A stretch of DNA of 64,000 nt from FEN-1350 sp964643355 (GCA_964643355.1 CAZXPW010000004.1:1-64000), one strand, 5' to 3'. Numbered from the stretch's first letter, positions 26,917 through 35,139 are shown. The notes: generated by a model not told the origin, from the letters alone. Translations and numbers: made by a program.

Positions 26917-27984
26917 TCAGGCCTTACAGCAGGGATCAATATCGTACGGTGACTGCGGTTCGAAGGGCGAGCGGCTGGTCAGTCCCATCGCGACGCGTTT
27001 TTCCTCATCCTCAAAGAGCGGCTTGATCCCCTCGGCCATCTGTCGGAGCTTGACGATATCGTCATCGCTGGCGGGCTGATAGTGATGCCCTGCCAGATAA
27101 GACTTATCGGCAAGCTCGGTGAACGACGGCGCAATGCCCATGACGATCGGTTTTAGCGACAGCGTGAACCGGAAGGCCCGGTCGATATCCTCCTGCGACT
27201 CCAGCGTACGATACCACCACGGACGGTACCGCGGTTCGTCCTTTTTCCAGACGCCGCCGCTCATGATCTTGATCGCCAGGACCGCGGCGCCCTGCTTATC
27301 GGCCAGGTCCAGAACGGGTTTGCCGAAGCCCATGTTGAAATAATCTACATAACTGATCGGGAACATCACGGTATCGAACTGGAATGCCTCCATCATCAAC
27401 AGCGCGCCCTTGGTCGTGTGAGCGGAAAATCCGATGTGACGGATCTTGCCTTCCTTCTTGGCCTCCTGAAAAGTCTCCATCGCGCCGCCGGGGCCGAAGA
27501 TCTGCTTGACCTCGTCGGGAAAACGGATGTGGTGGAACTGATACAGGTCGAAGTGGTCGGTTTTGAGCCGCTGCAAGGATCGCTCCAATTCCTCACGGGC
27601 GCCCTTCTTGTCGCGCATCTTGGTCTTGCAGCCCAGCAGGTACTGATCGCGGCCGATGCCTTCCATGGCGATGCCCATGCGGGTCTCGGAGACGCCGTTG
27701 CCGTAGGCGGGGGCGACATCGAAGTAGTTGACGCCCTTTTCCAGCGCCCGGCGCACGCTCTTGTTGCATTCCTCCTGATCGGGAGCGTTGGTCATCGCCA
27801 GGCCCGGATAACCGGCCAGCGAGACTTTCAATCCTGTGCGGCCGAGCTTTCGTAGCGGCATGCCGGCGACTTTGTCCGTTAGATTGTTGGCGGTGTCATT
27901 GGCCGCATAGAGAACCGGCTGGATTCGCATCGCTGCCGCCGTTGCCACCGTGCCCGCCAGCTTGAGAAAACTTCTGCGTTTCAT
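26917..27984 (-). CDS. Tat-exported aldo/keto reductase
   Basis: This 355-residue member of the aldo/keto reductase superfamily carries a Tat signal (MKRRSFLKLAGTVATAAAM). The barrel shows the usual catalytic positions: Asp and Tyr in FDVAPAYG, Lys in LGCKTKM and His in YQFHHI. The C-terminus has a short cysteine-containing tail (DPCC). Tat export implies that the cofactor is bound before transport. A TATAAT on the minus strand at 28040-28035 may be its -10 box. The likely substrate is a sugar or sugar-derived carbonyl, suggested only by the neighbouring Gfo/Idh/MocA gene, which is divergent. Confidence 0.87.
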   Translation of the reverse strand: MKRRSFLKLAGTVATAAAMRIQPVLYAANDTANNLTDKVAGMPLRKLGRTGLKVSLAGYPGLAMTNAPDQEECNKSVRRALEKGVNYFDVAPAYGNGVSETRMGIAMEGIGRDQYLLGCKTKMRDKKGAREELERSLQRLKTDHFDLYQFHHIRFPDEVKQIFGPGGAMETFQEAKKEGKIRHIGFSAHTTKGALLMMEAFQFDTVMFPISYVDYFNMGFGKPVLDLADKQGAAVLAIKIMSGGVWKKDEPRYRPWWYRTLESQEDIDRAFRFTLSLKPIVMGIAPSFTELADKSYLAGHHYQPASDDDIVKLRQMAEGIKPLFEDEEKRVAMGLTSRSPFEPQSPYDIDPCCKA

Positions 27985-28184
27985 CGCTTGCGCTCCTGTT
28001 CTGAAGGATTTGTCTTTGCATCACCACGGGGACTATTATACCAAACACCCCTGATCCGATGACAGTCCAAAATTGCGATGGATTTTCCCACTGAGGGCTG
28101 GTATCGTAAGATGCGATTGGGTCAACGGAAACGATATGTGCGAGGAGTCAATTGAGCGAACAACTCATCCATAAGGAGATCATC

Positions 28185-29492
28185 ATGGAACCAATCCATT
28201 CCACGGAAACCACGCGGCGGGAGTTTCTCAAGGCCTCGGGTGCGGCGGTATCGCTGGGCGTGCTGGGCGCGATGTCGATGCAGCAGGGCGTGTATGCGGC
28301 CGGAAGCGACACGCTGAAGGTCGGTATGATCGGCTGCGGCGGGCGTAACACCGGCGCCGGGGCGCAGGCGCTGGCGGCCGACAAGGGCGCCAAACTTGTC
28401 GCCATGTGCGACATCTTCCTGGACCGCGTCCAGGGCGCCCGCAACGCGATCAAGGGCGAGCGCGGCGATCAAGTCCAGGTTCCGGACGATCACTGCTTTG
28501 CGGGCTTCGACGGCTACAAGAAGGTCATCGAGCTGTCGGATGTCGTCTGCATCGCCAACGCCGCCAAGTTTCACCCGTTGCACGCGTACTCGGCGATCTC
28601 GGCCGGCAAGCATGTCTTCGTCGAAAAGCCGCACGGCATCGATCCGGCCGGCTGCAAGCTGATGCAGAAGGCCGCGGACCTGGCCAAGGAAAAGAAGCTT
28701 TGCATCGTTTCCGGCCTGCACAGCCGTTACCATGTCGGCTACGAAGAAACCGTCAAGCGGATCTGGGACGGAGCCATCGGCGAGATCATGACGATCGAGG
28801 AAAACTTCCTGCGCGCGCCGTATGTGATTATTCCCCGCAAGCCCGGTCTCTCGGAGCTGCAGTGGCAATGCAGTACGCAATATCACTTTACCTGGCTGTC
28901 GGGCGACGATGTGCCGCAGTCGCTGGTGCACAACATGGACCGGGCCAGTTGGGTGCTGAAAAACGAAGTGCCCGTCAAGTGTCACGGCCTGGCGGGACGC
29001 TCGTCGATGACGGATATGATTTACGGCGATGTGTTCGACCATCACTCGGTGATCTTTGAGATGGCCTCCGGCCTGAAGATCTACGCCTTCTGCCGCACGA
29101 CCACCGGCTGCTACGACGAATACTCCAGCGTCGTCACCGGCACCAAGGGCAAGGCATCCGTGATGGACGGCCGTATCTGGGGCCAGACGACCTGGCGGTG
29201 GCAGGGTCAGTGCGATCCCTATCAGTGCGAGCACGACCTGCTGTTTGCCGCGATCCGCTCCGGCAAGCCCATCAACAACGGCGACTACATGGCCTGCAGC
29301 ACGATGGCCACGGTTATGGGCCAGATCTCCTGCTACACCGGTAAAGAAGTTACTTGGGAGCAGATCAATAAATCCGACTTCTTCTATCCGCCCAGGGCCG
29401 AGGACTGTCGAGACGACATGGACCCGCCGACCCAGCCCGGCCCCGGCGGAAGCTATCCGACCTTCGTCCCCGGCCAGACAAAGTTGATTTGA
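28185..29492 (+). CDS. Tat-exported Gfo/Idh/MocA-family oxidoreductase
   Basis: This 435-residue protein starts at 28185 with AAGGAG upstream. The Tat signal is TTRREFLKASGAAVSLG, the Rossmann motif GMIGCGGRNTG, and the catalytic-lysine motif VEKPHGID. It resembles the gene at 33628 along its length (for example QVPDDHCFAGFDGYKK against DVPADRRFVGFDAYKK, and similar VTWE/D-type C-termini), so the two form a paralogous pair distinct from the 17238/50097 pair. It probably oxidises a sugar outside the cytoplasm. It converges on a TIM-barrel isomerase-like gene, with a two-hairpin repeat between them. Confidence 0.9.
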   Translation: MEPIHSTETTRREFLKASGAAVSLGVLGAMSMQQGVYAAGSDTLKVGMIGCGGRNTGAGAQALAADKGAKLVAMCDIFLDRVQGARNAIKGERGDQVQVPDDHCFAGFDGYKKVIELSDVVCIANAAKFHPLHAYSAISAGKHVFVEKPHGIDPAGCKLMQKAADLAKEKKLCIVSGLHSRYHVGYEETVKRIWDGAIGEIMTIEENFLRAPYVIIPRKPGLSELQWQCSTQYHFTWLSGDDVPQSLVHNMDRASWVLKNEVPVKCHGLAGRSSMTDMIYGDVFDHHSVIFEMASGLKIYAFCRTTTGCYDEYSSVVTGTKGKASVMDGRIWGQTTWRWQGQCDPYQCEHDLLFAAIRSGKPINNGDYMACSTMATVMGQISCYTGKEVTWEQINKSDFFYPPRAEDCRDDMDPPTQPGPGGSYPTFVPGQTKLI

Positions 29493-29508
29493 GACGGAAG
29501 CGCCTGAA

Positions 29509-29589
29509 ATGAAGGCCCCCGGGTTTATCCCGGGGGTTATTTCCTTTCTCGGGGTTATGAACCCCCAACCTAAAGTTGGGGGCTTTCAT
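29509..29589. repeat. Two-hairpin GC-rich extragenic palindrome, copy A
   Basis: Hairpin one is CCCCCGGG-TTTAT-CCCGGGGG (29516-29536). Hairpin two is CCCCCAAC-CTAAA-GTTGGGGG (29562-29582). The ends are themselves inverted (ATGAAGGCCCCC and GGGGGCTTTCAT, one mismatch). It lies between two convergent genes and could terminate both. Confidence 0.8.
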
Positions 29590-29635
29590 CCGGCGGCCCG
29601 TTGAAAAGAGAAACGAAACCGGATGTGGAATCCGC

Positions 29636-30517
29636 TTACATTTTCGTGCGGAGCATTTTGTAGTTCCGCAGGCACAGTTCGACGGCCTTCATCGGCGGAT
29701 AGACATCTTTTTCCTCTTCGACGATGTACCATTCGGTGCCGCCGATGGTCTCGCAGATCGAAAAGACCGTCTTCCAGTCGATGTCGCCTTCTCCGAGGAT
29801 GGCGTTCTTGTTCGTGGCCGAATATTCCTTGATGTGCACGGTCCGGGACCGCCCGGCATATTTCCGCAAGCTGGCGATCGGGTCCCCGCCGCCGTCGGAG
29901 GCGTTGCAGGTGTCCATCTGCATGAGGACTTCCTTGCGGGTATTGCCGAACAGGATGTCCCAATAGGTTTCGCCGTCGATCTTCTTGAAGTCGCCGGCGT
30001 GGGCATGGTAGCCGATCCACATGCCGTGCGGACGGAGCTTGACGGACAGCGCGTCGAATTCCTTGGCCAGCTTCAGCCACGCGTCGCGGGTGTTGTTGGC
30101 GTTGGGGTCCAGCCAGGGCACGATGATGTACTTGTTGCCGAGGGTGCGGTTGAATTCGACGGTCTCCTCGAACTTCTCCGGCGTCAGTGTGTCGTACTGC
30201 GTGTGCGTGCCGCAGCAGACCAGCCCGTTGTCGTCGAGCATCTTGCGGATGTCGGGGGCCTTGTGGCCGTAGTAGCCGGCGAACTCCACGCCCTCGTAGC
30301 CCATGTTCGCCACGGCCTTGAGCACGCCGGGCAGATCCTTTTCCGCCTCGCCGCGGACCGAGTACAGTTGCAGCCCGACGGGAATTTTTTTCTTGCTGAC
30401 AGACTTCTGTCCCTGCGCGCAGCCCGCACCGAGAACCGACAGCCCCGCCGCCGTCGCCGCCGATGCGGCCAGAAAACTTCGACGAGTCAAGCCCTGACGA
30501 TTGCTTCTAATGTTCAT
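29636..30517 (-). CDS. Tat-exported sugar isomerase/epimerase-like TIM-barrel protein
   Basis: This 293-residue protein belongs to the xylose-isomerase-like TIM-barrel superfamily (AP-endonuclease-2 fold). Likely metal ligands occur in the usual order: Glu in YEGVEF, His in YHAHAGDF, Asp in QMDTCNA, and His/Glu in VHIKEYS and IVEEEK. The N-terminus has a Tat motif (LTRRSFLAASAATAAG) and then LGAGC, a possible lipobox, so it may be a Tat-exported lipoprotein. Proteins of this kind sit beside Gfo/Idh/MocA oxidoreductases and can isomerise, epimerise or eliminate keto-sugars. GAGGTGG precedes the start. The exact reaction is unknown. Confidence 0.86.
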   Translation of the reverse strand: MNIRSNRQGLTRRSFLAASAATAAGLSVLGAGCAQGQKSVSKKKIPVGLQLYSVRGEAEKDLPGVLKAVANMGYEGVEFAGYYGHKAPDIRKMLDDNGLVCCGTHTQYDTLTPEKFEETVEFNRTLGNKYIIVPWLDPNANNTRDAWLKLAKEFDALSVKLRPHGMWIGYHAHAGDFKKIDGETYWDILFGNTRKEVLMQMDTCNASDGGGDPIASLRKYAGRSRTVHIKEYSATNKNAILGEGDIDWKTVFSICETIGGTEWYIVEEEKDVYPPMKAVELCLRNYKMLRTKM

Positions 30518-30729
30518 ATTCCACCTCTATTTTTCGTTGAACTGGATACCGCCTGCGTCCGTCCATGACCGTTCGATCGCAGGCCCGTTGGACGAAAATT
30601 GTAGGCCCTTCGACCTCCGGGGTCAATCGGAAAAACGCCGCTCCGAAAAGAGGTCCGTACCATGTCATCGGCGGACTTTATTTCGTAAGCTTTATGTTGT
30701 CGTACCCGTCAAAGAAAGGGAAATCGAAA

Positions 30730-30957
30730 ATGAAAGCCAAACAACTGTTCTTATCGGTCGTCAGCTTTGTCCTGGCGATCCTGATGCTGACTTCGTGCTC
30801 AACGACCACCACTGTTTCCACCGGTCCCGGCATCGGTAACGGCCCCCCCGCCCACGCTCCCGCCTGGGGCCATCGCAAAAAGGAAAAGGCCACCGAGGTC
30901 GTCGTCGAGACCCGACCTTCGGTCGGCGTCAAGGGCACCATCGAGATCGATCTATAA
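30730..30957 (+). CDS. Small putative lipoprotein
   Basis: This is a 75-residue protein starting at 30730. It has a basic N-terminus, a hydrophobic segment (FLSVVSFVLAILML) and the lipobox LTSC at about residues 20-23. The mature part is Ser/Thr/Pro-rich and ends in an acidic stretch. There are no known domains. It was picked over the longer frame because the signal sequence starts here and AAAGGGAAA lies upstream. It is divergent from the TIM-barrel gene. Confidence 0.6.
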   Translation: MKAKQLFLSVVSFVLAILMLTSCSTTTTVSTGPGIGNGPPAHAPAWGHRKKEKATEVVVETRPSVGVKGTIEIDL

Positions 30958-30992
30958 CCTGAAAAGCACGGGATGGATTCCCGGGGTTTTGA

Positions 30993-31013
30993 CCCCCGAC
31001 ATCAAGTCGGGGG
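30993..31013. repeat. Two-hairpin repeat, copy B (right hairpin intact)
   Basis: CCCCCGAC-ATCAA-GTCGGGGG is perfect and has the same 8-5-8 geometry as copy A. The left hairpin has decayed to ATTCCCGGGGTTTT around 30978-30990. The C-A and G-T changes relative to copy A are compensatory. Confidence 0.7.
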
Positions 31014-31189
31014 CTTACACGAACTCTCGCAAGCGATCTATCGGGCCGGTCGCTTTTCCGGATGTCTTCCTGGGGGGAGAATCCGAAAGGCACCGGCCTG
31101 TTTTGTTGCCTCCAATACCCCCCCGGCCAGGCACGACCGTCCCTTCGTCGGCTATTTGTTGGCGATGAAAACCTCGAATTTATCCCGGG

Positions 31190-31238
31190 GGTCATTTGAC
31201 TTTTCCGGGATTATGAACCCCCGACATAAAGTTGGGGG
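31190..31238. repeat. Two-hairpin repeat, copy C
   Basis: The right hairpin CCCCCGAC-ATAAA-GTTGGGGG (31218-31238) has one G-T pair. The left arm is only partly kept (TTTATCCCGGGGGTCATTT). The central TTCCGGGATTATGAA matches the spacer of copies A and D. Confidence 0.65.
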
Positions 31239-31436
31239 CTTGCATGCAGGGTACGATATTTGAATCATACCCTTGGATTATTTCAATAATACGAAGAGTA
31301 TCGAAGCGTATCGAAGTGTACGAACTGTACAAAGTGTTCAGGTTGGTGTAGGGCTAAAGTCACGGGCAGTCTTTTCATAAAATGGAGATTCCTGCAAGCC
31401 CAGTGCCTCTTTAAGCGTCTGATTCAGGGTATCCTG

Positions 31437-31465
31437 TTGCAGGAATCGGTTTCTCCCGGTACAAT
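31437..31465 (+). promoter_or_regulatory. Sigma-70-type promoter of the SUMF1-like operon
   Basis: TTGCAG (31437-31442) and TACAAT (31460-31465) are exactly 17 bases apart. Transcription would begin near 31472, about 65 bases before the ATG at 31537. It probably drives the SUMF1-like, secreted-protein and Gfo/Idh/MocA genes. Confidence 0.6.
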
Positions 31466-31536
31466 ACCCCCCGGTTTTGTCCCGGTTGCGGAAAATGGAC
31501 GGGATTGAAGATCCAACAACCTTCAGGAGAGATGGC

Positions 31537-32514
31537 ATGCGCGGAACGAGGTTATTAACGGCTTTATCCTTTATTTTTATGATCGGGATGGATCTTGGTT
31601 CGCTATTGGCGGCCGATACCCCCCATAAAAAATTCACCGAGACGGTAACGACCAAGGCCGGGGACAAGATCGCCTTCGATATGGTCCTGATTCGCGCGGG
31701 GTCCTATACGATGGGAAGTCCCGAAGCCGAGGCCGGACGCAAGCCCGAAGAAGGCCCGCAGCGTCAGGTCCGGCTCAACGCGTTTTATCTGTGCACGACG
31801 GAAACGACATTGGAACTATTCCTGACCTATTATGACGAGATGGTCACCGCCCGCGTCGAGGCCGCCCAGGTCGCCACGGCGACCGGCTCGGAGGAAAAGG
31901 CCGTCGATGCCGTCACCGGACCGACGCCGGTCTATGGGAATATCACCATGGGCTATGACAAAAAGTACCCGGCGATCGGCGCGACCTGGAACAACGCCAA
32001 CACCTTCTGCAAGTGGCTGGCCCAAAAGACCGGCAAGCCCTATCGCCTGCCGACCGAGGCCGAGTGGGAATACGCCTGCCGCGCGGGGACGACCACGGCC
32101 TACTTCTTCGGCGAAGATCCCGCCCAGCTCGGCGACTACGCCTGGTTCAAAGAAAACTCCGACGCCGAACCCCACGCCGTCGGACAAAAAAAGCCCAACC
32201 CCTGGGGCCTCTTTGATATGTACGGCAATGTCTATGAGTGGGTCAGCGATTTCTACAGCCCCGAGGCCTACAAGGTCGCAACCGGTTCACTGGTCAATCC
32301 GCTCGGGCCCGAGACCGGCAAGCTGCATGTCGCCCGCGGCGGATTCTATAACCTCACGCCCGATCTGCTCCGCAGCGCGGCGCGCGGCGTCGAGGAAAAA
32401 TGGTGGAGCATGAACGATCCGCAGATCCCCAAGAGCAAGTGGTGGCTGCCGCAGATGGACATCATCGGCTTCCGCGTGGCCTGCGCGATTCCGGCCGGCG
32501 ACGAAAACAAGTAA
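31537..32514 (+). CDS. SUMF1/FGE-like domain protein, probably non-catalytic
   Basis: This is a 325-residue exported protein; AGGAG precedes the ATG at 31537, and the hydrophobic N-terminus ends LLAADT. The rest is a formylglycine-generating-enzyme (SUMF1) fold: MVLIRAGSYTMGSPEAE, YRLPTEAEWEYACRAGTT, DMYGNVYEWVSDFY, ARGGFYNL and IIGFRVAC. The cysteines that bind copper in true FGE, close to the RGG block, are missing, since the segment reads ARGGFYNLTPDLLRSAARG. It should therefore not activate sulfatases; sugar or ligand binding is more likely. It is first in a three-gene operon. Confidence 0.85.
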   Translation: MRGTRLLTALSFIFMIGMDLGSLLAADTPHKKFTETVTTKAGDKIAFDMVLIRAGSYTMGSPEAEAGRKPEEGPQRQVRLNAFYLCTTETTLELFLTYYDEMVTARVEAAQVATATGSEEKAVDAVTGPTPVYGNITMGYDKKYPAIGATWNNANTFCKWLAQKTGKPYRLPTEAEWEYACRAGTTTAYFFGEDPAQLGDYAWFKENSDAEPHAVGQKKPNPWGLFDMYGNVYEWVSDFYSPEAYKVATGSLVNPLGPETGKLHVARGGFYNLTPDLLRSAARGVEEKWWSMNDPQIPKSKWWLPQMDIIGFRVACAIPAGDENK

Positions 32515-32545
32515 GCGGGATACCGGATCGAGAAGGGAGAGGAAT

Positions 32546-33631
32546 ATGAATCAGGATTGTTGTCATTCCCGCGAAGGCGGGAATCCAGTTGGAGGGCCAT
32601 GCTCCGTCATGGCCGATCAACGGACTCGACGGAGCGAGTCCCTCCATTCAAACCCCATCCTTCTGGTTATAGTCCTTTCCTTCGCTTCGAATCTCTCCGC
32701 CGCCGATTCATTATCGCGCCAAGCCGAACAACCCTTTCTGATCCATCGCAGCGTCTTTCACAAAGGCGCCGACAATGAGTTCGCCTTCGACACCGGCGTC
32801 CTTCGCGGCAAGCTGCACGCCGGCGGAAAGCCGATGGGCCTGACGCAGGTCGTGCATGTGCCGACCGGCAGGCGCATCGACGGCGGGGCGGGAATCCTGA
32901 GTATCTACCGCGTCTTTACCGCCAATCACCGCTACGGACCAGCCGCCTGGGACTGGCCCAACGGCTCGGCCGAGTTGCTGGGCAACGGGGCCGTCGAATT
33001 CGCATGGCCCGCGGCCGAGGACCGACCCTTCGAGTTCAAGGCCCTCTATCGCTGGCAAAACGCGACCACGCTGGATGTTGAGATCACGATCACCGCAAAG
33101 GCGGACCTGAAGGGCTTCGAGTCGTTCGTGGCCTTGTACTGCGACAAGGCGTTCGCCACTCCCGCCGCGTATGTGGCCCAACTTCCGGATACAAATGATC
33201 GCGGATTCCTCATCGCAAAGAAAGACGCCGGCGACTGGCAGATGTTCCCCCGCGACGACAAATCCGTCCCGCTGATCCGGGATGGCCGCTGGACGATCGA
33301 GCCCAATCCCGTTGATTGGATGATCCGTCCGAAGTTGGCGGCTCCCTTGGCCGTTCGCCGAGACGCCGATAACAAACTCTCTGTGATCGTCATGGCCGCG
33401 AAGGATGATTGCTTCGCCGTCGCGATGCCCTATGAAGGCGAAGGGCATTCCTCGCTGTATCTGTCCTTGTTCGGCCGAGACCTCAAGGCCGGACAGACGC
33501 TGAAAGCCCGCGGTTGTCTGATCGTTGCCGAGTCCATCTCGGATACCGAAATTGTCGAGCGATATTTGCAATATATGAAAGATCGGTCCACCAGCAGTTC
33601 CCCTCAGCCAAAACACAAGGAGTCCCCATGA
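32546..33631 (+). CDS. Secreted beta-rich protein of unknown function
   Basis: This is a 361-residue frame. The start at 32546 has a strong ribosome site (GGGAGAGG). After only four codons the sequence becomes a repeat that encodes CHSREGGNP and the following 30 residues; a good signal peptide (NPILLVIVLSFASNLSAA) resumes afterwards. The repeat therefore seems inserted in frame between the native start codon and the signal peptide. An ATG inside the repeat (32609) could restore a shorter leader. The mature domain is beta-rich and unrecognised. Its stop overlaps the next start by ATGA, so it is coupled to the Gfo/Idh/MocA gene. Confidence 0.7.
   Translation: MNQDCCHSREGGNPVGGPCSVMADQRTRRSESLHSNPILLVIVLSFASNLSAADSLSRQAEQPFLIHRSVFHKGADNEFAFDTGVLRGKLHAGGKPMGLTQVVHVPTGRRIDGGAGILSIYRVFTANHRYGPAAWDWPNGSAELLGNGAVEFAWPAAEDRPFEFKALYRWQNATTLDVEITITAKADLKGFESFVALYCDKAFATPAAYVAQLPDTNDRGFLIAKKDAGDWQMFPRDDKSVPLIRDGRWTIEPNPVDWMIRPKLAAPLAVRRDADNKLSVIVMAAKDDCFAVAMPYEGEGHSSLYLSLFGRDLKAGQTLKARGCLIVAESISDTEIVERYLQYMKDRSTSSSPQPKHKESP
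32558..32646. repeat. Composite hairpin repeat with complementary loops, copy 1
   Basis: Leading hairpin: ATTCCCGC-GAAG-GCGGGAAT (32565-32584). A closing stem TGGAG/CTCCA (32590-32594 with 32642-32646) then encloses two hairpins. The first is GCCATG-CTCCGT-CATGGC (32596-32613) and the second is GGACTCG-ACGGAG-CGAGTCC (32622-32641). The two six-base loops are exact reverse complements, so they can pair with each other. The element lies inside the 5' end of the secreted-protein gene. Confidence 0.85.
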
Positions 33632-34980
33632 AGTCGATCTCCACCTCCAAACCCACCCGTCGCGATTTCCTCGCCACCGGCGGCAAAATGATTGCCGCAT
33701 CGGCGGTCCTTCCCTCGATCCTGCCGGGCCTCTATGCCGCCGAGGATAACACCATCCGCGTGGCCCTGGTCGGCTGCGGCGGACGCGGGAGTGGCGCCGC
33801 CAATCAGGCCTTGTCTTCCGAGACCGGCCCGCAGAAACTCTATGCGATGGCCGATGTCTTCGAAGATCGCCTGGCCGCCTCGCATAAAAACCTCACCGAT
33901 CAGTTCGGCAATCAGGTCGATGTCCCCGCCGATCGCCGCTTTGTCGGCTTCGACGCTTATAAGAAAGCCATCGACTGCCTGCGCCCCGGCGATGTGATGA
34001 TCCAGGCCACGCACTCGGCCTTCCGCGCCACGCATGTCGAGTACGCCTTGGAAAAAGGCGTGAATGTCTTCATGGAAAAATCCTTCGCCCCCGATTCCGG
34101 TGGCACCCAGCGGATCCTCAAGATCGCCGGGGCCGCCAAGGCCAAAAACCTCAAGATCGGCGTGGGCCTGATGTGTCGGCACTCGGCCTCGCGCAACGCC
34201 CTGATCAACAAGATCCGCGAAGGCGCCCTGGGCCAGGTCAACATGATCCGTGCCTACCGCATGGACGGCGGCGTGCACATGGGGCCGTTCCCGGGCAACG
34301 AAAACGAGCTGCTCTGGCAGCTTCGAAGGCCATACGGTTTCTTCTGGGTCTCCTCGGGCCAGTTCATCGAGTGGATGATCCACCAGATCGACGAGTGCTG
34401 CTGGATCAAGGACGCCTGGCCGGTCTCGGCTCACGGCCTGGGAGGTGTGATGCCCGGCAGTGCTGACGCCGGACAGAACTTCCATATTTATTCCATCGAA
34501 TACACCTTTCCGGACGGTGCCCGAGCGATCGTCAACGGCCGTGCGATGCCCAAGTGCTACGGCGACTTTGCGACCTTCGTCCACGGCTCCAAGTGCGCGG
34601 CGCAATTCTCCGGAGATGTCCACGCCCCGACCGTCCACATCTACAAGGACCAGCGAACCGCCAACGACAACATCGACTGGAAACCGGAACGAGAACGCAT
34701 GAGCCCGTATCAGGTCGAGTGGGATGAACTCTTGTCGGCAATCCGCAACGACAAACCCTATAATGAAGCCGAAACGGCCGCCTATACCAACTTCGCCTCG
34801 ATCATGGGTCGTGCGGCCGTGCACATGGGTCGCATCGTCACCTGGGACGAAGTCACAAAGTCCGAGTTCAAGTTCGTCGATAATGCCGGCGCCCTGACCA
34901 CCGACAGCCCCGCCCCCGTCAAGGCCGACGCCAGCGGCCGCTACCCGGTCCCGGTCCCCGGCGTCTGGGCGGAAGTGTAG
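33628..34980 (+). CDS. Tat-exported Gfo/Idh/MocA-family oxidoreductase
   Basis: This 450-residue protein has the Tat signal PTRRDFLATGGKMIAASAV and the Rossmann motif ALVGCGGRGSG. Where paralogues read EKP, this one has MEKSFAPD, so the proline after the catalytic-loop lysine is a serine. It is related along its length to the gene at 28185. It overlaps the preceding secreted-protein gene by four bases and is the last of a three-gene operon. It converges on the zinc-ribbon gene at 35140. Sugar oxidation outside the cytoplasm is the family-based guess. Confidence 0.89.
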   Translation: MKSISTSKPTRRDFLATGGKMIAASAVLPSILPGLYAAEDNTIRVALVGCGGRGSGAANQALSSETGPQKLYAMADVFEDRLAASHKNLTDQFGNQVDVPADRRFVGFDAYKKAIDCLRPGDVMIQATHSAFRATHVEYALEKGVNVFMEKSFAPDSGGTQRILKIAGAAKAKNLKIGVGLMCRHSASRNALINKIREGALGQVNMIRAYRMDGGVHMGPFPGNENELLWQLRRPYGFFWVSSGQFIEWMIHQIDECCWIKDAWPVSAHGLGGVMPGSADAGQNFHIYSIEYTFPDGARAIVNGRAMPKCYGDFATFVHGSKCAAQFSGDVHAPTVHIYKDQRTANDNIDWKPERERMSPYQVEWDELLSAIRNDKPYNEAETAAYTNFASIMGRAAVHMGRIVTWDEVTKSEFKFVDNAGALTTDSPAPVKADASGRYPVPVPGVWAEV

Positions 34981-34984
34981 TTAC

Positions 34985-35091
34985 AGGATATAGGAGGTAG
35001 TATTTAGGATAGAGAGGCGATCGCGTATCCGACTAAGGTCGCCGGGGTTTCTCGGCCAGATGTGTTATCTAAATCCTATCCACTATATCCT
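34985..35091. repeat. AT-rich imperfect inverted repeat between convergent genes
   Basis: AGGATATAG (34985-34993) and CTATATCCT (35083-35091) are perfect 9-base ends. The next 18 bases inward continue as an imperfect inverted repeat (ATTTAG on the left, CTAAAT on the right). It occupies the gap between two converging stops, as the element at 3702-3869 does. Confidence 0.5.
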
Positions 35092-35139
35092 TCTTTGTTT
35101 CGAAAGAACGGACCCGCTTATGATAGGCGATCGTTCCCC

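Larger units (their letters stand above)
30958..31536. other. Intergenic region with two repeat copies and a promoter
   Basis: About 580 bases between the small lipoprotein and the SUMF1-like gene hold two degenerate copies of the two-hairpin repeat. A short run of near-repeats (TATCGAAGCGTATCGAAGTG) lies near 31290. A good sigma-70 promoter sits at 31437-31465. I see no gene. Confidence 0.55.

Noticed and set aside
26917..30517. A dedicated keto-sugar elimination operon around the aldo/keto reductase, Gfo/Idh/MocA and TIM-barrel genes
   Set aside because: The three genes are divergent or convergent, not one operon, and no characteristic lyase motif can be shown; kept only as part of the broader Tat-enzyme finding.
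33604..34824. 406-codon minus-strand frame over a Gfo/Idh/MocA gene
   Set aside because: Shadow frame; the same kind of shadow occurs opposite the gene at 28185.
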